Notes: a model not told the origin generated them from the sequence alone. Positions 5,333 to 10,407 are shown, counted from the first letter of the stretch. The stretch is DNA of 10,751 nt from Candidatus Roizmanbacteria bacterium CG06_land_8_20_14_3_00_34_14 (GCA_002779665.1 PEVZ01000038.1:1-10751), one strand, 5' to 3'. Translations and numbers: made by a program.

Positions 5333-7447
5333 TTATTTTTGAGCGATGAATCGCTCCACTACATTTATAATCGCCTCTGCATCAATTTCTTCATAATGGA
5401 GCAGTTCATCAGGAGAGCCCGAACGGGGAAGGTGTCGGACGCATAAATGAACAAAATTCGAAATTCGAATATCGAAATTCGAAACAATTTTAGAATTTTT
5501 TAAATTTAAATTTTCAAAACGTTTTGAATTTGTTTCGTATTTCGTATTTCGTGCTTCGGATTTACTTAATACAGCTAAAACCTCCTCGCCGATTCCGCCG
5601 GCCGGATAGTGGTCTTCGACGACGATGATATTATGACAGTTATGGGTTAGTTGGTTAATGGTTACTTGGTCAATGGGTTTGACAGAATAAACGTCGAGGA
5701 CGACCACTTCAATGCCGGATTTTGCCAGCTCTTTTTGCGCCTTCAACGCCTCGTGTAAAGTCACTCCTGCTGCAATTATTAATGTCTTCACTTTAAGAAC
5801 TTTAGAGACTATATTAACTTTATGAACTTTACTTCCACCAATATGGAATTCTTCTTTTTCCCCGTAAATCACCGGAGTTGTTTTTCTATTTGTCCTTAAA
5901 TAAAATAATCCGTCATTTTTTGCCATAATCTGGGTTAATTTAAAAGCAGAGACAGCGTCTGAAGGGTATAAAATTGTACTATTGAGAATGCTTCTAAACA
6001 TTGAGATATCTTCCAATCCCATTTGAGACGGGCCGTCAGGACCAATTGATACTCCGCAGTGGCTCCCGACGATTTTTAAATTTGGAGCAGAATATTGAGC
6101 CATCCTTATTTGATCAAATCCCCGGGTTAAAAAGGCGGCAAAAGTTGATAAAAAAGGAATAAAGCCCATTTTAGAAAGTCCAAGTGCCGTCGTTATCATA
6201 TTTTGTTCGGCAATAAACATCTCAAAATATCGGCTCGGAAATTTTTTGGCAAACTTTTCCGAATAAGTAGAGTTGGACATTTCCCCGTCCAAAGCGACGA
6301 TCTTTTCGTCAACGTCACCTAAAGCCAAAAGTGCGTCACCGTAGGCCAGACGGGTGGCAATGAGATCACCCTTTTTGAAATTCGTTGAAATTCGTTGAAA
6401 TTCGTTGAAATTCGTTGTTGCTTTTTGTTTAATTTCTATTAATTTCAATAAATTTCTATCAATTTCTTTTATTTTTGGCGGTAGGATTTTTCCTCTCACT
6501 TTAAAGTCGACTTTCCCCAATTCTTTCAGTGCCGACTGTAACATATCCTTTGGCACCGGCTTCCCGTGCCAGCCCTCTTTATTTTCTAAAAAAGAAACAC
6601 CCTTACCTTTTATTGTGTGGGCGAGAATTATTGTGGGTTTTTGTAGAGACGCAAAATTTTGCGTCTCTACGTACGCATTAAATATTTTTTTCAAATCATG
6701 GCCGTCATCAACAACAATAGTTCTCCACCCAAACGCTTCAAATCGCATTTTATAGGTTTTCAAATCCCAGCCGAGCATCGTCTCGGTACTTTGGCCTAAT
6801 CGATTAATATCTGCAATTGCAATTAAATTATTAAGTTTATAGTGCGAGGCAATCTGGACCGCTTCCCAAACCTGGCCTTCAGCCATTTCGGAATCACCGA
6901 GTAGGACGAAGATATTAGGAACAGATGATTGAGGATAGACGGTAGAAGATAGTGGTAGATGATTGAGGTTAGAAGATTGATTTTTCTCTACTTTCGATTT
7001 TCTATCTTCTACTCCTACCTTCCACATTCTATTTTCTATCGTCAATCTTATTCCGAGTGCCATCCCGACGCCGGCTGAAAGGCCTTGTCCGAGCGAACCG
7101 GTTGCCACATCGGCATATTTAAATCTGAAAGTCGGGTGCCCTTCAAGATCAGAATCTATTTTTCGAAGAGTCATTAATTCTTTTGGTGAAATTGCTCCAG
7201 CCACGTGGTACAATGCATAAATTAAAGGTGAGGCATGACCTTTAGAAAAGATGACCCGATCGTTAATGAAACTTTGGACACCCTTGGGGTGGTCGAGGTC
7301 AGCCTTAAAGAAACCACCGAAGAATAAGGTTGTCATTAGCTCGACTGCAGATAAAGAAGTAGTCGGATGACCAGACCCGGCCTCAGTCGTTGAAGTCAAA
7401 ATATCGTAGCGAATCAGTTTGCAAAGTTTTTTTAATTTATCTTCCAT
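5333..7447 (-). CDS. tkt: transketolase (single-chain, thiamine diphosphate dependent)
   Basis: Transketolase moves two-carbon ketol units between sugar phosphates in the non-oxidative pentose phosphate pathway. With the ATG at 7447 the protein has 704 residues. It shows GHP (His27), the ThDP/Mg site GDSEMAEGQVWEA (Asp185) through ADINRLGQS (Asn215), GWHGKPVPK, and the catalytic Glu414 in IAEQNM, followed by the C-terminal domain with EDHYPAGGIGEE. The layout resembles animal-type transketolases. GDS replaces the usual GDG. The open frame reaches a GTG at 7477, but a perfect TATAAT (7459-7454) lies between the two starts and ends 6 nt before the ATG. Five repeat-derived segments (about residues 134-176, 260-269, 326-357, 540-554 and 629-665) make it longer than a normal enzyme of about 600-670 residues. 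All avoid the motifs above. Confidence 0.93.
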   Translation of the reverse strand: MEDKLKKLCKLIRYDILTSTTEAGSGHPTTSLSAVELMTTLFFGGFFKADLDHPKGVQSFINDRVIFSKGHASPLIYALYHVAGAISPKELMTLRKIDSDLEGHPTFRFKYADVATGSLGQGLSAGVGMALGIRLTIENRMWKVGVEDRKSKVEKNQSSNLNHLPLSSTVYPQSSVPNIFVLLGDSEMAEGQVWEAVQIASHYKLNNLIAIADINRLGQSTETMLGWDLKTYKMRFEAFGWRTIVVDDGHDLKKIFNAYVETQNFASLQKPTIILAHTIKGKGVSFLENKEGWHGKPVPKDMLQSALKELGKVDFKVRGKILPPKIKEIDRNLLKLIEIKQKATTNFNEFQRISTNFKKGDLIATRLAYGDALLALGDVDEKIVALDGEMSNSTYSEKFAKKFPSRYFEMFIAEQNMITTALGLSKMGFIPFLSTFAAFLTRGFDQIRMAQYSAPNLKIVGSHCGVSIGPDGPSQMGLEDISMFRSILNSTILYPSDAVSAFKLTQIMAKNDGLFYLRTNRKTTPVIYGEKEEFHIGGSKVHKVNIVSKVLKVKTLIIAAGVTLHEALKAQKELAKSGIEVVVLDVYSVKPIDQVTINQLTHNCHNIIVVEDHYPAGGIGEEVLAVLSKSEARNTKYETNSKRFENLNLKNSKIVSNFDIRISNFVHLCVRHLPRSGSPDELLHYEEIDAEAIINVVERFIAQK
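5341..5363. repeat. short palindrome forming the transketolase C-terminus
   Basis: GAGCGA-TGAA-TCGCTC (5341-5356) is a 6-bp stem extended on one side to ATCGCTCCACTACA (5350-5363). On the coding strand it provides the codons for ERFIA right before the final Gln-Lys-stop. It may be half of a longer palindrome whose other arm is lost. No T-tract follows on either strand, so it is not called a terminator. Confidence 0.35.
5454..5563. repeat. in-frame CGAA-heptad inverted repeat in the transketolase gene
   Basis: The 32-nt left arm (5454-5485) and the 32-nt right arm (5532-5563) agree at 24 of 32 positions when one is reverse-complemented. Each arm contains CGAA (or TTCG) four times at exactly 7-nt spacing. 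The inner 46 nt are almost pure A/T. The coding strand reads an Asn/Lys/Arg/Ser-rich stretch (about residues 629-665) inserted between EEVLAVLSK and VHLCVRHLPRSG. Confidence 0.75.
5786..5830 (-). repeat. 9-nt tandem repeat encoding a KV tripeptide array
   Basis: On the coding strand five consecutive 9-nt units run AAAGTTCAT, AAAGTTAAT, ATAGTCTCT, AAAGTTCTT, AAAGTGAAG. They encode KVH-KVN-IVS-KVL-KVK (residues 540-554), joining GGSKVHK to the TLIIAAG strand of the C-terminal domain. Unlike the other elements it is a direct repeat with a period that is a multiple of three. Confidence 0.6.
6377..6470. repeat. inverted array of 10-nt units inside the transketolase gene
   Basis: The plus strand has four perfect copies of GAAATTCGTT (6377-6416), a 14-nt centre (6417-6430), then four 10-nt units that all begin AATTTC (6431, 6441, 6451 and 6461). 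Each GAAATT faces its AATTTC partner in exact register, giving four 6-bp stems separated by mostly unpaired 4-nt gaps. In the coding sense the perfect array is stop-free in all three frames. It encodes residues about 326-357, the linker between the N-terminal and middle domains. Confidence 0.85.
6643..6670. repeat. perfect 28-bp palindrome inside the transketolase gene
   Basis: GTAGAGACGCAAAA (6643-6656) is followed immediately by its exact reverse complement (6657-6670), with no spacer. On the coding strand it gives about TQNFASLQ (residues 260-269), placed between a helix (DLKKIFNAYV) and the strand KPTIILAH. It shares the GTAG...CTAC ends of the ATPase element at 3659. Confidence 0.85.
6923..7049. 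repeat. long imperfect hairpin insertion in the transketolase gene
   Basis: The left arm (6923-6980) has a single C; the right arm (6988-7049) has only two G. GTAGAAGATAG (6942-6952) is exactly complementary to 7002-7012, and GATTGAGGATAGA (6927-6939) matches 7035-7047 at 12 of 13 positions. The coding strand gives a polar stretch (about residues 134-176) between GMALGIRLT and NIFVLLGDSE, just ahead of the ThDP motif. Confidence 0.75.
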
Positions 7448-7453
7448 TTTCTT

Positions 7454-7459
7454 ATTATA
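7454..7459 (-). promoter_or_regulatory. -10 box of the transketolase gene, leaderless type
   Basis: A consensus TATAAT on the minus strand ends 6 nt before the ATG at 7447. No good -35 is seen at 16-18 nt (GTTTTG at the 17-nt position). It lies inside the extended open frame from GTG 7477 and decides the start in favour of the ATG. Confidence 0.55.
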
Positions 7460-7481
7460 CATTACTGATTTTTTCACAAAA

Positions 7482-8204
7482 CTAATCTTTGATTATTTCT
7501 TCATGACCATAAATATTTATTCCATTTTTTCCGCCATTCTTTACCACATGAAGAGCGGTATCTGCATTGTTTAATAATGTATCTAATGTAACTAATCTAT
7601 CATCATTTGCGGGCAAGGATGATAGTCCGAATGACATAGTAATATAAGGAAGCGGTTGTCCTTTATGTTGTAATTTAAGTTGGCTAATTTTTTCTTGAAG
7701 ATCGTGTATGCGATCAATAACAACTCTTGGTGTAACACCTGGTAAAATAAATACAAATTCCTCACCGCCATAACGGCAGGAAATGTCTGATCCACGAAAT
7801 AATTCTTTAAAAATTTTTGCTAACTGGACTAATACCAAGTCGCCAGCTGCATGACTAAAATCATCATTAAATTTTTTGAAAAAATCTATATCACACATTA
7901 CAACTTGGAGTAGCGTATTTGATCGTCTAGCCTCATTAATTCTTTGGTTAAGCGACTCTTCCATATAGCGGCGATTATATAATCCGGTCAGAGGATCTCT
8001 GATTGCTTGTGAACGAAGCTCCTCTTGTAATCGGGTGTTTTCAATCGCCATTGATAGATGGCCGGAAATCACCCTTAATAATTTAATATATTGTTTAGTA
8101 AAAGAGTAGGGTATAGCATTATACAAATGAAGAAAGCCAGTAACTATTTGTGACCCGTTTTGTGTTTTTTTACTAAAGGCACTCCTATTAAAGAGGCGAT
8201 CCAT
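7482..8204 (-). CDS. diguanylate cyclase, C-terminal part (GAF end plus GGDEF), frameshifted from the gene at 8144-8914
   Basis: From the A7 run onward this frame continues the GAF domain (GSQIVTGFLHLYNA...ISGHLSMAIENTRLQEEL) and then a complete GGDEF domain. The domain shows RDPLTGLYNRRYM (69-81), metal-site CDIDFFKKFND (104-114), RYGGEEF (144-150) and NADTALHVVKNGGKNG. An allosteric RGSD (137-140) lies five residues before GGEEF, the standard RxxD product-inhibition site. The protein should make c-di-GMP from two GTP and be feedback-inhibited. The ATG at 8204 opens the frame, but the residues before the A7 run (MDRLFNRSAFS) do not fit GAF, so this is the 3' half of one gene whose joined product is about 477 residues. 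GH in the usual ND.(F/Y)GH motif is SH here. It ends 34 nt before the transketolase ATG. Confidence 0.85.
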   Translation of the reverse strand: MDRLFNRSAFSKKTQNGSQIVTGFLHLYNAIPYSFTKQYIKLLRVISGHLSMAIENTRLQEELRSQAIRDPLTGLYNRRYMEESLNQRINEARRSNTLLQVVMCDIDFFKKFNDDFSHAAGDLVLVQLAKIFKELFRGSDISCRYGGEEFVFILPGVTPRVVIDRIHDLQEKISQLKLQHKGQPLPYITMSFGLSSLPANDDRLVTLDTLLNNADTALHVVKNGGKNGINIYGHEEIIKD

Positions 8205-8914
8205 TCACTACCCGGCTTTTTTTGCCAACGAGGATCGGTCGCGGTGTCTTGTATAATAATTGGTTCCTTAGACTCAATTATTTGTAAAATGTGAGGTAAG
8301 ATAGGAATACTCTGACCTGTGACATCAACACCATTTTTTGAGTGACCGTGACTTGCAATTACTCTTAAATTACCAGCTTTATCATCAAGTAATAAAATAC
8401 TTAAAGCATCACATGGTATTAATTGTTGAATAGGTTTAAATATACCATCAGCTATCTCTTGCATACTATGCCCGTTAGTAAGGAGCGCTTGACCAAGTTC
8501 AATCATTATTTGTTTTTGTTGGGCCTCCCTTGTAATTGCAGATAATTGTTTCATTGTGATTGTGTTAGTACCATCGTCATCAGGTACGATTATGTGTTGG
8601 ACTCCAATGATTTTTTTTCCTTTATCATCAAATATTGGACTTGCTGTTTTGCTTACAGCTTGACCAGGATCAATTGGAAGCACTGTATTTGAAAGTTGCC
8701 TTGTAGTTATGGGGCAGTCTTGGCATGGTTCGGGAAAACCAAACAACTCAAAGCATTTTGGTAATACTTGGCCGGCCAATCCAAATGATCCTAATGAAGG
8801 AAGCAGCCTCATTGCTTCAGGATTTGCTGCTTGAATGATACAGTCACTGCCTGTAACAATAATTCCCATTGGAGCCTGGTCAAAAACAGTTTTTGGATCA
8901 ATAATTTCTGGCAT
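8144..8914 (-). CDS. diguanylate cyclase, N-terminal sensor part (PAS plus partial GAF)
   Basis: The first 256 codons encode a PAS domain (about 8-115) and most of a GAF domain (about 140-250), then stop at TAG 8146-8144 after a frame change. The PAS carries Cys54, Cys64 and Cys67 in KCFELFG and PCQDCPI, the cysteine pattern of a PAS subgroup that may sense redox or bind a cofactor. The GAF reads through ASLIGVPLVKK and then turns to HKTGHK-stop, while the -1 frame supplies the missing TGFLHL strand and helix. Either one base was lost from an A run (A7 where A8 restores the frame), or ribosomes slip there. Read alone, this product would be a sensor without an output domain. The ATG at 8914 follows a TATAAT box by 9 nt. 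No membrane segment is seen, so the protein is cytosolic. Confidence 0.8.
   Translation of the reverse strand: MPEIIDPKTVFDQAPMGIIVTGSDCIIQAANPEAMRLLPSLGSFGLAGQVLPKCFELFGFPEPCQDCPITTRQLSNTVLPIDPGQAVSKTASPIFDDKGKKIIGVQHIIVPDDDGTNTITMKQLSAITREAQQKQIMIELGQALLTNGHSMQEIADGIFKPIQQLIPCDALSILLLDDKAGNLRVIASHGHSKNGVDVTGQSIPILPHILQIIESKEPIIIQDTATDPRWQKKPGSEWIASLIGVPLVKKHKTGHK
8165..8186 (-). other. candidate -1 frameshift signal (A7 slippery run with upstream AGGAG)
   Basis: On the minus strand AGGAG (8186-8182) is followed by exactly 10 nt and then seven A (8171-8165). In the zero frame this reads GTA AAA AAA CAC, so A-AAA-AAA is a -1 slippery heptamer. A Shine-Dalgarno-like stimulator about 10 nt upstream is the arrangement used in dnaX. 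Slippage gives ACA CAA AAC and joins the two halves of the cyclase in frame. A simple one-base loss is the main alternative. Confidence 0.4.
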
Positions 8915-8923
8915 AAAATAAGC

Positions 8924-8929
8924 ATTATA
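8924..8929 (-). promoter_or_regulatory. -10 box of the PAS-GAF-GGDEF gene
   Basis: A consensus TATAAT on the minus strand ends 9 nt before the ATG at 8914. The leader would be 0-3 nt. No clear -35 is seen. Confidence 0.45.
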
Positions 8930-9016
8930 TCTTATTAATAATTTAAATGCACGTAATTGATATGTTGTATTATATATGAAATCCTTCTAATTTACTATAA
9001 GATAAGATATTTACCC

Positions 9017-9029
9017 TTCTACAGTAGAA
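9017..9029. promoter_or_regulatory. 13-bp palindrome upstream of vapBC (operator candidate)
   Basis: TTCTAC-A-GTAGAA (9017-9029) is a perfect palindrome with a one-base centre, located 33 bp upstream of the vapBC -35 box in the region between the divergent cyclase and toxin-antitoxin genes. AbrB-type antitoxins often bind their own promoter, so an operator is possible; no other evidence supports it. Confidence 0.3.
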
Positions 9030-9062
9030 TTTTAACCTTCCAAAGTCGAAGTATCTCATCTC

Positions 9063-9096
9063 TTGACATTTTCTGATTTTCTGATATTCTGAAAGT
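9063..9096 (+). promoter_or_regulatory. vapBC promoter with 8-nt direct repeats, leaderless
   Basis: A perfect -35 TTGACA (9063-9068), a 16-nt spacer and a -10 TATTCT (9085-9090) are followed after 6 nt by the ATG at 9097. Between the -35 and the ATG, three 8-nt units run head to tail: TTTCTGAT (9070-9077), TTTCTGAT (9078-9085) and ATTCTGAA (9086-9093). They could be an operator for the antitoxin, and gain or loss of one unit would change the spacer length. Confidence 0.6.
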
Positions 9097-9384
9097 ATGA
9101 ACGATATTCAAACTACTGCTATCATTAGAAATAGGGGACAATTGACTATTCCCGACGTTATACGACGTGCTTTTGATTGGATGAAGACAGAATCAGTGGT
9201 CAGAATTATTTATCGTTCGCCTCAAGAGATTGTCATTACACCTTATGTTCAGGAAAAAGTAAAAAAAATAAACTGGAAAAAAATATGGGCCGCCATTGCT
9301 GAAGCTCGTGCCATTTCATCGAAAGGAAAAAAAATAAGTCTTTCAGAATTTGTAGTTAAAGATCGTCAGCAACATAGAATATAA
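9097..9384 (+). CDS. vapB: AbrB/MazE-fold antitoxin of a VapBC pair
   Basis: The 95-residue protein has an N-terminal swapped-hairpin AbrB domain: IRNRGQLTIPDVIRRAFDWM (residues 10-29) and then VRIIYRSPQEIVITPY (35-50). The typical family version is a G-Q-(I/L)-T-(I/L)-P core, seen here as RGQLTIPD. The basic C-terminal half (VKKINWKKIWAAIAEARAI...) would bind and cover the toxin. Antitoxins of this kind neutralise the PIN toxin and repress their own operon. The start is the ATG at 9097, directly downstream of its -10 box. The toxin GTG follows the stop by 3 nt, so the two are co-transcribed. Confidence 0.8.
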   Translation: MNDIQTTAIIRNRGQLTIPDVIRRAFDWMKTESVVRIIYRSPQEIVITPYVQEKVKKINWKKIWAAIAEARAISSKGKKISLSEFVVKDRQQHRI

Positions 9385-9387
9385 AAA

Positions 9388-9819
9388 GTGGAAAACACTA
9401 ATATTTTTATCATCGATTCATCAGTGGCATTGAAGTGGCTTCATAAAGTGAATGAGAATTACCTTGACCAGGCAGATTTGATTATGAAGAAAGCTCAAGA
9501 AAGCGGGGTCACTTTAGTTATGCCGGAATTAGCTAAGTATGAAATAGGAAACGCATTATTATATAAAAATTTAGAACTTCCTGTTTTTCTACGGCTTATT
9601 GAGAGATTCTATGTTTTGCCGATCCAATTTATGCAGGAAGATGTTACTTTAGCACAAATAACGATTGGAATAGCCTATAAATATAAAATAACTTATTATG
9701 ATGCTTCATTTATGGCGCTTGCCATAAAATTAAAAGCAACATTAATTACCAATAATCCAAAACATCAAAGAAAAAACATTGAAGACATTAAAATAATTGA
9801 TTTAAAAGATTATTTATAG
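9388..9819 (+). CDS. vapC: VapC-family PIN-domain toxin
   Basis: This 143-residue PIN-domain endoribonuclease uses acidic residues and Mg2+ or Mn2+ to cut RNA. The candidate active-site residues are Asp10 (IDSSVALKWL), Glu52 (ELAKYEIGNAL) and Asp105 (YYDASFMALA). At the fourth position, LITNNPKHQ gives Asn123 where many VapCs have Asp; T-x-N versions occur in the family, so activity is still plausible. The start is a GTG at 9388, since no ATG in frame fits the domain and the antitoxin stops 3 nt before it. There is no Shine-Dalgarno sequence, so translation is probably coupled to the antitoxin. Its last 10 bases overlap the convergent RelE-type toxin gene. Confidence 0.85.
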   Translation: MENTNIFIIDSSVALKWLHKVNENYLDQADLIMKKAQESGVTLVMPELAKYEIGNALLYKNLELPVFLRLIERFYVLPIQFMQEDVTLAQITIGIAYKYKITYYDASFMALAIKLKATLITNNPKHQRKNIEDIKIIDLKDYL

Positions 9820-10073
9820 ATCTCATGCGTTCCGAGGTCAATGAAACCAACAGTCTTTTTGTCTATAAACTCAAAAAGAATATGTAGATGATAATCGACA
9901 GAAAATGACCAATAAGAGGAAAGTTTTCCGGTTAATTTGTGAGTTTTTAAAGAAGGATTAAACGGGTTATCAATAAATTTAGCAATAGTTTTTTCGATTT
10001 TATTATGATTGGAAGAATATTTCTTGATTGATTTTTTGAATGAAGACGAGTAGAAGACCGAAGTAATTTTCAT
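9810..10073 (-). CDS. RelE/YafQ-type mRNA interferase toxin
   Basis: The 87-residue protein matches the RelE/ParE superfamily, YafQ-like branch. It shows two N-terminal basic helices (SFKKSIKKY), then NPFNPSLKTHKLTGKL (36-51), WSFSVDYHLHILFEF (55-69) and a C-terminal GTHEIYK (81-87), in the family's order and at its usual length. Such toxins cut mRNA on the ribosome. A His occupies the place before ILFEF where relatives commonly have Arg, so full activity is not certain. The open frame begins at a TTG (10082), but the ATG at 10073 follows the antitoxin TAA after one base (TAA-T-ATG), the usual tight coupling, so it is chosen. It is the second gene of an operon with the antitoxin at 10075-10359. 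Confidence 0.85.
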   Translation of the reverse strand: MKITSVFYSSSFKKSIKKYSSNHNKIEKTIAKFIDNPFNPSLKTHKLTGKLSSYWSFSVDYHLHILFEFIDKKTVGFIDLGTHEIYK

Positions 10074-10074
10074 A

Positions 10075-10359
10075 TTATTCAAATAATTCGCTTATTGATT
10101 TCATTTTCTTTAGTTTTTTTTCCACCTTTTCTTTTTTATAATTTGAAATAGCTAAAAGTGCTTCCTTTTCATCATAAACTTGAATTTTTTCCATTATTGA
10201 TTGATAAAGATCAGGTGTTAAAATTATTGCTTCCAGATCATTTTTTTTCAAAATTAAAAGAGGTTTTTGACTTGTTTTAAGAGTTTTCAAAAGAGCAGGA
10301 TAGTTCCTTTGTAAGTCAGAGACAGAAACAAATTGTGGAATATAGGATATATTATTCAT
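10075..10359 (-). CDS. Phd/YefM-family antitoxin
   Basis: The 94-residue protein has the Phd/YefM N-terminal fold: FVSVSDLQRNYPALLKTL (10-27) followed by KPLLILKKNDLEAIILTPDLYQSI (32-55), which forms the DNA-binding dimer. A charged C-terminal tail (KKEKVEKKLKKMKSISELFE) would be disordered until it wraps the toxin. It neutralises the RelE-type toxin downstream and likely represses the shared promoter. The ATG at 10359 lies 10 nt after a TATTAT box. One base separates its stop from the toxin ATG. Confidence 0.85.
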   Translation of the reverse strand: MNNISYIPQFVSVSDLQRNYPALLKTLKTSQKPLLILKKNDLEAIILTPDLYQSIMEKIQVYDEKEALLAISNYKKEKVEKKLKKMKSISELFE

Positions 10360-10369
10360 AATAAATTAC

Positions 10370-10397
10370 ATAATAACATACATAGAATAATTGTCAA
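10370..10397 (-). promoter_or_regulatory. promoter of the Phd/RelE-type operon
   Basis: On the minus strand a perfect -35 TTGACA (10397-10392), a 16-nt spacer and a -10 TATTAT (10375-10370) lead to the ATG at 10359 with a 10-nt gap. The -35 begins only 10 nt beyond the stop of the acetyl-CoA synthetase gene, so the toxin-antitoxin pair has its own promoter even though it follows that gene on the same strand. Confidence 0.65.
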
Positions 10398-10407
10398 GAA
10401 GGAATCA

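Noticed and set aside
5341-5356. Hairpin at the ATPase/transketolase convergence as an intrinsic terminator
   Set aside because: The T-rich stretch lies before the hairpin on the plus strand, and only A-rich sequence follows on the minus strand, so neither direction has a stem followed by a U-tract.
6377-6470. Decamer array as a CRISPR-like array
   Set aside because: The repeats are 10 nt with no spacers, are inside a translated gene, and no cas gene is present.
6405-6755. Plus-strand open frame inside the transketolase gene
   Set aside because: It is antisense to conserved transketolase codons and two repeat elements; there is no promoter and no recognisable domain.
7592-7795. Minus-strand open frame inside the GGDEF region
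   Set aside because: It overlaps the GGDEF-coding frame, including the GGEEF motif, in another frame and has no domain.
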